This document shows, piece by piece, positions 1 through 12,677 of a DNA stretch of 64,000 nucleotides (position 1 is its first letter; each line of letters opens with the position of its first letter). Below the pieces are notes generated by a model. The model was not told where the DNA came from. It saw nothing but the letters and a program-made list of their open reading frames with translations, and did not search any database. This stretch comes from an uncultured Planctomycetota bacterium (GTDB lineage: Bacteria; Planctomycetota; Phycisphaerae; UBA1845; UTPLA1), in contig CAADGE010000023.1 in the NCBI GenBank assembly GCA_900696465.1, forward strand, positions 62,001 to 126,000. Reading direction: 5' to 3'. Made by a program: the position numbers and the translations under genes.

Positions 1-1830
1 CAGCTCCTGCGTGGCCGTCAGGATCAGGTTTTCGCGGATCGGGCCGACATCAATGGCGACAGTCTTCTCCACGGCGTCCCCCGGAACGAGGACCGGCCGC
101 TCGCTGAGCAGCACCTGGAGGTAATTCGTAAACTCTGCTGAGACGGGAGGCCCCAATCGGGCACTGATCGCCACCAACGGGCGAGCCATGAAGCCCTCGC
201 CGAGGGTGATGATGAACGGCGCCGTGTTTTCAAGCCGAAGGACGACGTTCACCGGCCCGACGTGGGGCAGCTCACTGCTTTCAAAGCGCAGCGTGAACTT
301 CATGAAATCCGCCGTGCGGCGGTAGTAGTCGAAGACGTCGCGCGGGAAACGATCCAGCGCGGCAACAATCTTGCTGTGCAGCGGGGGCTCACCGGCCTTC
401 TCTCCGTATTTTTCGAGCAGATCACGGATGAGCTTGTAGGCGATACCGGAGTACTGAATGCTCGCCGCCTTATGCAGCAGGGTGATTCCCTCGGACTTCT
501 CACCGCGCTGGATCATGCAGCGGGCCAGTTCAAGGGCCGCAAGCTGATCCGTCGCCGCCAGCGGGCGAAGGATATCCATTGCTTCATCCACGCGGCTGTT
601 GGCGCTGAGCGCATAGCCATACGCCAGCTTCGCCAGGTCGCTCGGCGCGCGGGCTTTCATGGCCTTCTCGGAGAGCTTGAGGGCGCGTTCTTTGTCGAGT
701 TTGTGATAGCAGTAGTACCATGCGATCTGGGCGGCTTCGCCTTCCGGCGCCTTCTCCAGCATTTCTTCCAGCCGCCCTTCGTAGGCCTTCTGGACGATCG
801 TCTCGTCCTCGACCGCGGCCTCTTCATCACCCAGTTTGCGCCGGGCATGGGCACGAAGCAGCCGGGCCGAATGTAGCGACTCGTCCGCCTTGAGAGCTTC
901 GTCGGCGGCCTCGACGGCCTTCGCGTAGTCCTCCGAGCAGACGTACGAGATCGCCAGCTTCTGCCAGAGGTCCGCTGCGATCGGCCCGGCCTCCGCGCGA
1001 CGGTGTAGATCGATGGCCCGATTGTACCACTCCTGTGCTTGCTTGTGCAGGGAAATGCGGTCAAGAAACTCAGCCAGGTCCCAGACCAGATTCACCTGGC
1101 TCGGGTTGATGGAGATGAGCTGCAAGGCCAGTTCGACGCGCTGCAGTTCCGGCTCAGTCTCGCCGAAGAGTTCATAGGCCACCTCACGCGCGGCGACGTT
1201 CATCGGATTGAGCCGCAGGGCGGTTTCCACTTCGCGACCGGCCGGCTCGCGCTCTTCACGTTCGTAATGGTGCCGCGCCAGCCAGCCGCGCAGGGCACTC
1301 TCGTAGATGCGCGTCATCGGCTTCTGCTGAAGTTCATCCTGAACGAAGCGGAAACGGGCATCCGCGGTCTGACGCTCGGCGAGTTCAATGTCCAGCCGCT
1401 TAAGGCGAGCGCCGTCGTCCATCGGGGCCAGCCGCACGTAGCGCGACAGCGCGGTACGCGCCGCCTGGCTGCGCCCCATGCGAAGGTGCAGGTCATACAG
1501 CCAGTAGTAGGCCTCGGCACAATCGGGTGCGACGATCGTGGCACTCTCGAGCAGGGCAATCACATGCAGCGACGCACTGCGCGGATCGCTTCGGCCGACC
1601 AGATGACCCTGATGCCGGGCCAAGTGGACCAGCCAGGCGCCGAGGTCGGTCGAAGAATTGGCCGCCGTCGTCGTCGATGGTTGAGCCGACGGTGCCGGCG
1701 TCGACGGCTCCTCGATTTGCAGCGTCGCCTCGGCGGCATCCTGCACGAGCAACGGATCCAACTGTTCATCCGGCAAGTCAGAAACTTGCCCGAAGAGCAA
1801 TATCCCCAAGGCCAGGAGCTTCGCGAGCAT
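1..1830 (-). CDS. TPR-repeat protein, C-terminus beyond window edge
   Basis: The frame is open from an ATG at 1830 to base 1, so at least 610 residues are present and the C-terminus is missing. A GGAGG ribosome binding site lies about 7 bases before the ATG. The N-terminus has a short hydrophobic stretch that could be a signal or anchor, then a low-complexity Ser/Thr/Pro linker at about residues 38-55. Helical repeats follow, with TPR-like spacing of Trp, Leu, Ala and Tyr residues (for example around EAYYWLYDLHLRMGRSQAAR and AQEWYNRAIDLHRRAEAGP). The last visible part looks like a beta-rich domain. TPRs usually mediate protein-protein contacts; I cannot name a partner. The upstream gene ilvC is divergent, so this gene starts its own leftward transcript. 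Confidence 0.75.
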   Translation of the reverse strand, partial: MLAKLLALGILLFGQVSDLPDEQLDPLLVQDAAEATLQIEEPSTPAPSAQPSTTTAANSSTDLGAWLVHLARHQGHLVGRSDPRSASLHVIALLESATIVAPDCAEAYYWLYDLHLRMGRSQAARTALSRYVRLAPMDDGARLKRLDIELAERQTADARFRFVQDELQQKPMTRIYESALRGWLARHHYEREEREPAGREVETALRLNPMNVAAREVAYELFGETEPELQRVELALQLISINPSQVNLVWDLAEFLDRISLHKQAQEWYNRAIDLHRRAEAGPIAADLWQKLAISYVCSEDYAKAVEAADEALKADESLHSARLLRAHARRKLGDEEAAVEDETIVQKAYEGRLEEMLEKAPEGEAAQIAWYYCYHKLDKERALKLSEKAMKARAPSDLAKLAYGYALSANSRVDEAMDILRPLAATDQLAALELARCMIQRGEKSEGITLLHKAASIQYSGIAYKLIRDLLEKYGEKAGEPPLHSKIVAALDRFPRDVFDYYRRTADFMKFTLRFESSELPHVGPVNVVLRLENTAPFIITLGEGFMARPLVAISARLGPPVSAEFTNYLQVLLSERPVLVPGDAVEKTVAIDVGPIRENLILTATQEL

Positions 1831-2123
1831 CACGTATCCTCCGATGAAAGTGTGCTACCACGCGAGATCGAGGTCTCCGTCGCCGCGACCGCACGCGACT
1901 GACGCCTCGCAGCCCGGTCGTTGCGGCACGGAACCCTCTTCGACATCGACACTTGTAATCTTCCGACAGAAATCTGGCAAGCCCCTGCGCTGAGCCAGTA
2001 CGTCGGCTATCATGATGCCGCCGTCGTCATCGCTGTAGTCGCCGCGTGCGACCTGCTGAATCTCTGCGTGCGACGTGCCGAAACGATCTGTGCCACGGCC
2101 GAATCTCTGCGAGCGATGCAACG

Positions 2124-3122
2124 ATGCCTCTGACGCTCTACTACGAAGCGGATGCCGATCTTTCACATCTTCGTACGAAGACGGTCGCGGTGCTGGGTTA
2201 CGGCAATCAGGGCCGCGCCCATGCCCTGAACCTGCGCGACGCCGGTTGCCGGGTGATCGTCGCACAGCGGCCGAGCGGACCGGGGCATGACGCGGCCGTG
2301 CGTGAAGGATTCGAGCCGATCAGGCTGGAGCAGGCCGCCGCCGGGGCCGATCTGCTGATCTTCGCATTGCCCGATGAGGTGATGGGCGACGTGTACGCCT
2401 CTGCGGTGGCGCAGCAGCTTCGCGCCGGGCAGACGCTGGGGTTTATTCATGGCTTTGCCATCCGCTTCGGGCTGATCGTGCCGCCACCGGACGTTGATGT
2501 CATCATGGTGGCACCCAAAGGCCCCGGCGCGCTTGTGCGTCAGGCCTGCGAACGCGGTGGCGGTCTCGCGTGTCTCGTGGCGGTGCAGCAGGACGCGAGC
2601 GGCGAGGCCCTGCGGACGGCGCTGGCCTGGGGAGCGGGCATCGGCGGCGGACGCGGCGGGATGATCGAAACGACCTTCGCGGCGGAGTGCGAGTCGGACC
2701 TCTTCGGCGAGCAGACCGTTCTGTGCGGCGGTGTCATTGAACTGATGAAGGCCGCGTTCGACGTGCTCGTGTCCGCGGGCTATCCGGAGGAGCTGGCGTA
2801 CTTTGAATGCATCCACGAAGTCAAGCAGATCGTGGACCTGCAATATGCCGCGGGGATCGCGGCTATGCGAAAGCGAATCTCCGCGACGGCGGCCTACGGC
2901 GGGTTGCTCGCCGGTCAGCGAATTGTCACCGACGAAGTCCGCCGGGAAATGCGGACGATCCTCGATGAGATTCGCTCGGGGCGATTTGCGCAGCGGTGGA
3001 TCGAGGAAAATCGGGCAGGAAAGCCGGAGTTCAAAAAGCTTCTGGCTGAGGAAGCCGCACACCGCAGCGAAGAGGCCGGACGCCGTGTTCGAGACATCAC
3101 GAGCCGGGCGAAAACGACCTGA
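2124..3122 (+). CDS. ilvC: Ketol-acid reductoisomerase, divergent
   Basis: Class I KARI catalyses the Mg-dependent isomerisation and NAD(P)H reduction of 2-acetolactate or 2-aceto-2-hydroxybutyrate in branched-chain amino acid synthesis. The ATG at 2124 gives 332 residues, the usual class I length; the frame extends 5' but that part matches nothing. The Rossmann motif is GYGNQGRAHALN. The metal-binding and catalytic acids are kept in the segments SDLFGEQ and AYFECIHE, and the substrate serine is in RISATAAYGG. Departures from consensus are GYGN for GYGS, HGFAI for HGFNI and TAAYG for TAEYG. The cofactor loop reads QRPSGPGHD. No ilvB or ilvN is adjacent; the gene stands alone before a tRNA. 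The family is clear; activity of this divergent copy is inferred. Confidence 0.9.
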   Translation: MPLTLYYEADADLSHLRTKTVAVLGYGNQGRAHALNLRDAGCRVIVAQRPSGPGHDAAVREGFEPIRLEQAAAGADLLIFALPDEVMGDVYASAVAQQLRAGQTLGFIHGFAIRFGLIVPPPDVDVIMVAPKGPGALVRQACERGGGLACLVAVQQDASGEALRTALAWGAGIGGGRGGMIETTFAAECESDLFGEQTVLCGGVIELMKAAFDVLVSAGYPEELAYFECIHEVKQIVDLQYAAGIAAMRKRISATAAYGGLLAGQRIVTDEVRREMRTILDEIRSGRFAQRWIEENRAGKPEFKKLLAEEAAHRSEEAGRRVRDITSRAKTT

Positions 3123-3171
3123 CGCTTGTGACCTGCGACGCCGCCCTTTCTGATCGCCTCGCAACCCCGGC

Positions 3172-3200
3172 GTTGCAATCCCCAGCCACAGGGATAAGAT
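3172..3200 (+). promoter_or_regulatory. Sigma70-type promoter of tRNA-Ala
   Basis: A TTGCAA hexamer (3172-3177) and a TAAGAT hexamer (3195-3200) are separated by 17 bases. The pair ends 13 bases before the tRNA 5' end, which is right for a stable RNA promoter. Confidence 0.55.
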
Positions 3201-3213
3201 AAAGTCAAATTAC

Positions 3214-3286
<73 letters not shown>

Positions 3287-3293
3287 CGTCACG

Positions 3294-3330
3294 ACGCCCG
3301 CAGTCAGCGATTGACGGCGGGCGTTTTCCT
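3294..3330 (+). terminator. Intrinsic terminator after tRNA-Ala
   Basis: An 8-bp stem, ACGCCCGC (3294-3301) with GCGGGCGT (3317-3324), is followed by TTTCCTTT. It lies 8 bases after the tRNA. Confidence 0.75.
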
Positions 3331-3347
3331 TTGTCACCCGCGACACT

Positions 3348-3488
3348 TACTGCGGTATCCGGCGACCTGCCATACATCTCGTGCCAAGCCACTCTGTCCT
3401 GCGCACGGATGCGGGTTCCCGCAATACTGGCTTTGCCGCCGCAATCGCCCGGGGTGATGCTCTCAATGTGGTTAGTGAGCAGTGCCAT
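3348..3488 (-). pseudogene. DUF433-family (antitoxin-like) remnant
   Basis: Starting at ATG 3488 the minus frame encodes about 47 residues resembling the first half of DUF433 proteins, which are short VapB-like DNA-binding or antitoxin proteins. The segments HIESITPGDCGGKASIAGTR and WHEMYGRSPD match the family's CGGKP-IxGTR and SPDEI hallmarks. After this point similarity stops and the frame runs into the tRNA complement, so the second half of the domain is missing. It lies between atpD and tRNA-Ala, where the missing atpC might have been expected. I read it as a decayed gene; a very short functional protein cannot be excluded. Confidence 0.5.
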
Positions 3489-3559
3489 ACAGCGCGATCC
3501 CCTAACCAGGATGGCACAAGACGGCACGTGAATCCAATCCATTCTTCCGCCAGGAACCC

Positions 3560-5928
<2,369 letters not shown>

Positions 5929-6076
5929 TGCTTCAACTCAACATCGCAGCTCTTGCCGCATGGTCGTATCCGGCACCTTGGCCGAACGTTGATACTCGTA
6001 TCGCTTTACAGTCGTCGTAACCTAACAATCCATTGCGTGTTGCCTGCCAGGTCGCAGCCAACGCATGCCGAACCGG

Positions 6077-7723
<1,647 letters not shown>

Positions 7724-7731
7724 GCTGGTAT

Positions 7732-8334
7732 CTATCCTTCCGTCACGAATCGATCACCGCCCGCCAGCAGATGCTGCTCTGTTGAGGCCAGCAGGATCGA
7801 ACGAATCTTCCTGATGCGGCGGCGGATCGTGGTGTCATACAACTTGTCGCCGACCTGAACAGCCATGCCGCCCAACAGATCCGGGTCCACGGTTTCAAAG
7901 AGAACGGGCTCGCGGCGCGTCAGCCGGCGAATTTCCGCGCGGAGTTTCTCGCGCCGTGCGTCGTCCAGCGGCACGGCCGTGGACACAAAAACCGACTGCC
8001 GCCCGAGCTGGACCGCGAGCTTGCGCCGATAGCTGTCGCATACCGCCGCGAGGATCGAGGATCGCCGGTGCGCATTGAGCACCAGCAGCAGCTTCATGGT
8101 CAGCGGGCTCAAACGATCTGCGAAGATGCGCTTGAGACTATCCCGTCGGGCATCGACGTCGATCGCCGCGGAAAGCATCATGGCGGCGAAGCCGGGCTCG
8201 GCCTTCCAGATCGCGGCGAGGTCTTCCATTTCCTGGCCGACCGATTCGGCCTGACCGGCTTCGGTGGCCAGTTGCAGAAGACTCTCGGCGTAAATCGCCG
8301 CCGCGGCCTGCGAGATGTCAAATTCGGATGCCAT
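7732..8334 (-). CDS. atpH: F1Fo ATP synthase subunit delta
   Basis: Delta links F1 to the peripheral stalk. It has 200 residues. The N-terminal helical domain begins [20 protein letters not shown], and the C-terminal segment [20 protein letters not shown] carries the family's conserved GG and vGd-k-D-S/T-like pattern. The gene lies 11 bases after atpF and 8 bases before atpA. Confidence 0.93.
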   Translation of the reverse strand: MASEFDISQAAAAIYAESLLQLATEAGQAESVGQEMEDLAAIWKAEPGFAAMMLSAAIDVDARRDSLKRIFADRLSPLTMKLLLVLNAHRRSSILAAVCDSYRRKLAVQLGRQSVFVSTAVPLDDARREKLRAEIRRLTRREPVLFETVDPDLLGGMAVQVGDKLYDTTIRRRIRKIRSILLASTEQHLLAGGDRFVTEG

Positions 8335-8345
8335 GTTCGCTCGAC

Positions 8346-8954
8346 TCAGTTGTTCAACTGGCTCAGGTCCGCCAGGGCTTCATCCAGTAATCGCTGGTGA
8401 TCACCAATCGTCAGGTCCCGCTTGACGGCCTTCGAGGCAATGCTCGTTGCCAGGACGATCGCCTGATCATGCAACTGCTTGATCGCATCGTCGCGGGCGA
8501 TCTGGATATCGCGACGGGCACGCGCGACAATGGCGTCGGCCTCGTGCTTCGCTTCCGCGTGGATGCGCTTCCGCACTTCTTCCGCATCGCGGCGACCTTC
8601 TTCGACGATCGCCGTGGCCTCATCGCGGGCCTTGTGCAGCTTGTCCGTGTACTCCGCCAGCAGGCGCTCGCTCTGCTCGCGCTCGTGCCGGGCTTTCTCG
8701 ATCGAGTCGGCGATGAAGCGCTCGCGCTGCTGAAGTCCCAGCAGAATCGGCTTCCAGGCCGTCGTCCGGAGTACCAGGAGCAGCAGCACGAATACGACGA
8801 TCGACCAGAAGGCGGTGCCGATGTCCCATTGAAGCAGCGCGGGCTTGTCGGCCGCGTGCTCACCGGGCGCCGGATCGCCCGCCAGCGCCGGCATCGCGAC
8901 GAAGGCGATCGCCACAAGCATGAAGACAACGAGATAACCCATTCGCAATCGCAT
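8346..8954 (-). CDS. atpF: F1Fo ATP synthase subunit b
   Basis: Subunit b forms the peripheral stalk. It has 202 residues, longer than the E. coli protein (156). The extra part is an N-terminal hydrophobic segment (about residues 6-25) ending in AMPALAG, which looks like a cleavable signal peptide. It is followed by the real membrane anchor at about 47-63 and a long charged coiled coil rich in Arg, Glu and Ala. A GCGGAG site precedes the ATG at 8954. Confidence 0.92.
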   Translation of the reverse strand: MRLRMGYLVVFMLVAIAFVAMPALAGDPAPGEHAADKPALLQWDIGTAFWSIVVFVLLLLVLRTTAWKPILLGLQQRERFIADSIEKARHEREQSERLLAEYTDKLHKARDEATAIVEEGRRDAEEVRKRIHAEAKHEADAIVARARRDIQIARDDAIKQLHDQAIVLATSIASKAVKRDLTIGDHQRLLDEALADLSQLNN

Positions 8955-9082
8955 GACCGACTCCGCTGTATTCCACTCTCTCTACACCGGCAAGGCCGAT
9001 GTTCGATCTTCGTTTATCCATCTCCGGCCAAGTGCCGGGTGCGGAACCGGTTGTCGGCCGATTCCGCACATCGGCGCTGACC

Positions 9083-9346
9083 TCAGATCTTGCCCATGAT
9101 TCCGTTGCAGACGACGAGCGCGAAGAAGGTGAAACCTTCGATCAGCGCCGCCGCGATGATGAGCGAGGTAAAGATGCGGCCGCCCGCTTCGGGCTGCCGG
9201 GCGATGCCGCCCATCGCCTCACCGGCGAGGTGGCCGATGCCCTTGGCGGCGCCGAGCGTAACAATGCCGGCGCCCAGTCCGGCGCCGAGGGCGACCAGAC
9301 CCTTGTCACCCATAAGCTGGGTGCCTTCCGCAAGAATCTCCAACAT
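9083..9346 (-). CDS. atpE: F1Fo ATP synthase subunit c
   Basis: Subunit c forms the membrane rotor ring. The ATG at 9346 has an AGAGGAG site about 8 bases upstream and gives 87 residues; the longer open frame to 9487 is not used. Two membrane helices flank the polar loop ARQPEAGG. The ion-carrying glutamate is in ALIEGFTFFALVV. The glutamine in helix 1 and the ES pair in helix 2 that mark sodium-binding rings are absent, so proton coupling is inferred. Confidence 0.95.
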   Translation of the reverse strand: MLEILAEGTQLMGDKGLVALGAGLGAGIVTLGAAKGIGHLAGEAMGGIARQPEAGGRIFTSLIIAAALIEGFTFFALVVCNGIMGKI

Positions 9347-9522
9347 GATGCAACTCCTCTCAGGCGGCCTTTGTCGGGCCGCAACCCGGAAACCAATGCC
9401 GACATCGTCAAAGTATGGCCAGGACGTCGGCTGCCCCAACCGCTGTTCGTTTGACGTCCGGCGACACCTTCGCCGAGACGTGATCATTCAACATCGCGAA
9501 CACGTACTCCCTGCAACCACGC

Positions 9523-10608
9523 CTAGTGCTCCGGTGAGACCGAGGCACCAATGAACAGCGTGGTCAGGAACGTAAACACATACGCCTGCAGGAAGGCGAC
9601 GAACAACTCGAGACAGTTCAGGGCCGTCGCGCCGAGGGCGCTGATGACTCCCAGTCCGTAGTTCATGGCCACGGAACCTTGAAACGCAAAGATCAATCCG
9701 AGTATCGACGCCAGCACGACGTGCCCGGCGACCATGTTGGCAAAAAGACGAATCGCCAGCGCGAACGGCTTGATGACCGCGCCGATCATCTCCAGCACCA
9801 GCAGGATCAGCCACATGACGAAATCGAGAATCCAGAGCAACACATCGCCGATGCCGCGCGTCTGCGCCGGCTTGAAAACATGCGGGGCGAAGTTCCACAC
9901 GTAAAGCACCGGAGCCACGAGAAATGCTGCCGGCGGCGACATGCCCGCATGGTGCGAATGTCCGTGACCGTGTCCGTGTCCATGGTCATGCCCGTGGGAA
10001 TCGCCGTGGCCGTGGTCTTTGTCGTGATGATGATGTCCGTACGTCCCGGCAACGAGGGCGTGATAGACTTCCCGCGTGCCGGAAAAATGAATCATGACGA
10101 ATGCGCAGAAGGCCAGCCCTGCGGTGATCATAATGTTGGCGGTGGCTGTTCCTCCGATGTGCTGCAGCTTCCCGCCGCTGGTCAGGTAGATGATCGAATC
10201 CAGCGGGATCATGCCCAGCAGATTGCAGATCAGGATGTAGAAGAAGACGGTCCAGAGAAACGGCATGAAGCGGTCGGTCTTGTCCGCGAGTACCGGCCGG
10301 GCGACGTTCTCCCGGATGAACTGCATGACCGCCTCGATCAGGTTGGCGAAGCCCGTGGGGACGTTGCGATCGGGACCGGCCGCGGTGATCGCGGCGTAGC
10401 GACGACCGAGCATCGGAAAGATCAGCAGCATGATCAGCGCTGCCACGATGGTCATCAGGATCTGGTTGGTGAAATAGGTGTCATGCGGGCCGATGGAGAC
10501 GATGTCCAGCGGGGAGGTCCAGTTGATGCCCCAGTGTTTGATCGGCTTGCCGAAGCGATGCGGCAGGACGTGATCCAATGCGTCATGTGCTGCGAGAAGC
10601 GAGTACAT
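9523..10608 (-). CDS. atpB: F1Fo ATP synthase subunit a with His-rich insertion
   Basis: Subunit a provides the proton half-channels. It has 361 residues, about 90 more than usual. The essential arginine is R287 in IRLFANMVAGH. The membrane helices are in normal order. The surprise is at residues 192-220 (bases 9949-10035): 15 of 29 residues are His, mixed with Gly and Asp, in the loop after the helix ending VMIHFSG. By comparison with the E. coli topology this loop faces the cytoplasm. The start ATG overlaps the TGA of the upstream AtpI-like gene by one base (TGATG). Confidence 0.95.
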   Translation of the reverse strand: MYSLLAAHDALDHVLPHRFGKPIKHWGINWTSPLDIVSIGPHDTYFTNQILMTIVAALIMLLIFPMLGRRYAAITAAGPDRNVPTGFANLIEAVMQFIRENVARPVLADKTDRFMPFLWTVFFYILICNLLGMIPLDSIIYLTSGGKLQHIGGTATANIMITAGLAFCAFVMIHFSGTREVYHALVAGTYGHHHHDKDHGHGDSHGHDHGHGHGHGHSHHAGMSPPAAFLVAPVLYVWNFAPHVFKPAQTRGIGDVLLWILDFVMWLILLVLEMIGAVIKPFALAIRLFANMVAGHVVLASILGLIFAFQGSVAMNYGLGVISALGATALNCLELFVAFLQAYVFTFLTTLFIGASVSPEH

Positions 10609-11114
10609 CAGGCCGGAAACTCCGTGGGAAGTCGATGAGTTGCCTGTCCCCCGTTCGACCGCAGGGGATTGCGATAATGACGGCGGACAAGCAGCAGGTT
10701 GAAGCCGGTCTCCACTGCGAGCAGCAAACAGTAATAAATCACCGCCCAGAACAGAAACGACGTCAGGTGCGGCTTGTACATCACCTGGTAAATACCGGCC
10801 GCGCTCATGGTCAGAAGCAGGCGAATCGCCGTGGCCGCGACGGCGGCGTTGCCGATCTGGCCCGGCCAGCGGGCCGCGACCAGCGCGACCGGCAGAAACG
10901 CCGCGACGGCGGCGCCGAGACAGATCGCGCCCACCGCGTACATGCTGCGAATGCCGTCATCTCCCCAGCGCGTCGCGGTGTAGCCGTGGCCCGCAAGCGC
11001 AGCGCCGACGGCAACAGCAAAGAGGGCGATGATGCAGGCGGTGATGATTCTCACGGGGCTGATTCTGACTCCGCGTAGCTGCCGGCGGGTGCCACGGTTC
11101 TCAGGGTTTCCCAT
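10608..11114 (-). CDS. AtpI-like four-helix membrane protein of atp operon
   Basis: The protein has 168 residues with four hydrophobic segments (about residues 22-42, 62-82, 88-108 and 122-145) and short polar ends. Its size, topology and place directly before atpB fit AtpI (ATP synthase protein I), thought to help c-ring assembly, but the sequence itself is poorly conserved. It overlaps the atpZ-like gene by 14 bases and atpB by one. Another small membrane protein fixed in this position is possible. Confidence 0.6.
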   Translation of the reverse strand: MGNPENRGTRRQLRGVRISPVRIITACIIALFAVAVGAALAGHGYTATRWGDDGIRSMYAVGAICLGAAVAAFLPVALVAARWPGQIGNAAVAATAIRLLLTMSAAGIYQVMYKPHLTSFLFWAVIYYCLLLAVETGFNLLLVRRHYRNPLRSNGGQATHRLPTEFPA

Positions 11115-11355
11115 CCTGTTTATCGAGGCGCTGCAACTGCTTGAGCATGGACCACAGGCCGATGCTCATGCCCAGGAGGATGCCGACCAGCAATCCCCAC
11201 GGCGACCATCCGTATCGTTCATCCGCCTTCGCGCCGATGAAGCCGAAGATGGCGAGCGAGATGGCAAACTGACTGGCCACGGCCATGTATCGCATGCCGC
11301 GAACCAGAAAGGTCGCCTGATTGTCACGGTCCGGGGGTTGCGAGGAATCCTCCAT
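11101..11355 (-). CDS. AtpZ/AtpI-family small membrane protein
   Basis: I start this at ATG 11355 (84 residues); a TTG at 11370 in the same frame lacks a binding site. Two membrane helices, around residues 24-42 and 53-72, are separated by GAKADERYGWSPWG. This matches AtpZ (F0F1-ATPase gene 1) proteins, which often sit first in atp operons and have been linked to assembly or Mg/Ca transport. It is the first gene of the operon, and its frame runs 14 bases into the AtpI-like gene. Confidence 0.7.
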   Translation of the reverse strand: MEDSSQPPDRDNQATFLVRGMRYMAVASQFAISLAIFGFIGAKADERYGWSPWGLLVGILLGMSIGLWSMLKQLQRLDKQDGKP

Positions 11356-11390
11356 CGGACTTTGTGCCAAAATGGTACGAAGTCTGCGAC

Positions 11391-11417
11391 AAAAAAAGGC
11401 GAAAGGTGCACTTCGCC
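11391..11417 (-). terminator. Intrinsic terminator in atp leader (candidate attenuator)
   Basis: Read leftward, GGCGAA (11417-11412), an 8-base loop, TTCGCC (11403-11398) and then seven T residues (11397-11391) form a classic intrinsic terminator. It lies 35 bases before the first atp start codon and downstream of a good promoter. No minus-strand gene lies upstream whose transcript it could end. Confidence 0.6.
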
Positions 11418-11455
11418 CGCGCTCTCCGGAGGGATCTCGCCCAACCGGATCGGCG

Positions 11456-11485
11456 AGTCTAGCGACCTCGGGCAGCGGATGTCAA
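11456..11485 (-). promoter_or_regulatory. Sigma70-type promoter of the atp operon
   Basis: On the minus strand TTGACA (11485-11480) and TAGACT (11461-11456) are 18 bases apart. The predicted transcription start is near 11449, about 95 bases before the AtpZ-like start codon. Confidence 0.55.
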
Positions 11486-11585
11486 CGGCATCGGGAGACC
11501 AAAAAGACGGGGGACCTGAAGGCCGGAGCCGCCCTCTCGTAACCTAGGATAAGCAGGCCAGTTGCCTACCCGGTACAATAAACTG

Positions 11586-12677
11586 ATGAACGTACCCACG
11601 GCAGCTCTGGAGGCCCTTACTCAGCGGCTCTCGAAGCTCGCCACCCACTACGACATGACCGGCCAATGGCCCCGGGATTCCCTCGAACATCTGACCCGAG
11701 CCGGTGCATGGACCTGGATCATTCCTGCAGTCTACGGAGGGATGGGGCTGGAACCGGTCTCGCAGACGTGGGCCTACGAGGCAGTCGCCTCAGGGTGCAT
11801 GTCCTGTCTGCTCATCCTCACCCAGCGGGATGCCGCCTGTGAGCTGATCGCGGCAGGCGAGAACCTCGCCCTGCGGGAGCAGCTCCTTCCGCGCCTTGCA
11901 CGCCATGAGCTGCTCACCAGCGTCGGCATCAGTCAGCTCACGACCAGCCGCCAGGATGGCCGCCCGGCCATGACCGCCCGCAAAGACGGCGACGGGTACG
12001 TTCTCTCCGGCTGCATGCCCTGGGTGACCGGGGCCACGCAGTGCCAGATCGTTGTCACCGGCGCCGTTCTGCCCGACGGGCTGCAACTGCTCGCCGTCGT
12101 TCCGCTGGACCGGCCAGGCGTGATCATCGACCCGCCGATGCAGTTAGCCGCGTTGCAGAGCGCCCTGACCAGTGAGATACATCTGAAGAGCGTTCGCATC
12201 GAGCCGGAGCTGCTGATTCGCGGCCCCGTCGAGCATGTGCTGGCGACGCGCAGCCCGATCAAGCCGCTGGTCGTGGCCACGGCGGGCATCGGCCTCGCCG
12301 GTGCGATGGTCCGGCTGATGCGGCCGCTGGCGATGAAGACTACGGCGGCGCTCATGGAATCGTTCGACGATCTGGAGGCCCGGTACGAGGCCGTCCGTGA
12401 GCGGCTCTACGGCGTGGCGCAGTCGCTCTCGCACGAAGGCGCCGAAGTGCCGAAGACGCAGATCCGCGTCGCAGTGAACGATCTGCTGATGCGCTGTGCC
12501 GTGGGACTCATGACCTTCGCCAAGGGCTCCGGCTTCCTGCGGCAGATGGACGCCCAGCGTCTGGTCCGCGAGGCGATGTTCTTCCTCGTTTGGTCGGCCC
12601 CCGACGACGTCCGCGCAGGAACGCTGGCGAAGTTCCTCGAACGACCCACCCCGCAGCCAAGATCGATGGATGTGTAA
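11586..12677 (+). CDS. Acyl-CoA dehydrogenase-like protein
   Basis: The protein has 363 residues from ATG 11586. It is colinear with acyl-CoA dehydrogenases: the N-terminal helices contain the segment IPAVYGGMGLEPVSQTWAYE, the middle beta domain has YVLSGCMPWVTGATQCQIVV (normally KxWITNG), and a C-terminal helical domain follows. The usual catalytic glutamate region near the C-terminus (YEG-T) is not recognisable, so its chemistry is uncertain. It could be a flavin enzyme of another substrate class or a non-catalytic relative. It is divergent from the atp operon and monocistronic. Confidence 0.7.
   Translation: MNVPTAALEALTQRLSKLATHYDMTGQWPRDSLEHLTRAGAWTWIIPAVYGGMGLEPVSQTWAYEAVASGCMSCLLILTQRDAACELIAAGENLALREQLLPRLARHELLTSVGISQLTTSRQDGRPAMTARKDGDGYVLSGCMPWVTGATQCQIVVTGAVLPDGLQLLAVVPLDRPGVIIDPPMQLAALQSALTSEIHLKSVRIEPELLIRGPVEHVLATRSPIKPLVVATAGIGLAGAMVRLMRPLAMKTTAALMESFDDLEARYEAVRERLYGVAQSLSHEGAEVPKTQIRVAVNDLLMRCAVGLMTFAKGSGFLRQMDAQRLVREAMFFLVWSAPDDVRAGTLAKFLERPTPQPRSMDV

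Noticed and set aside
262-1902. Two long plus-strand open frames (262-876 and 1039-1902) and short minus frames opposite a leftward TPR gene
   Set aside because: The minus frame from 1830 to the window edge is uninterrupted, starts after a good binding site and has TPR character; the others have unnatural composition.
9949-10035. The CAT/CAC-GGN repeat in atpB as a frameshift or low-quality sequence
   Set aside because: The frame is continuous across it and the flanking helices are in the correct frame, so I keep it as a true insertion.
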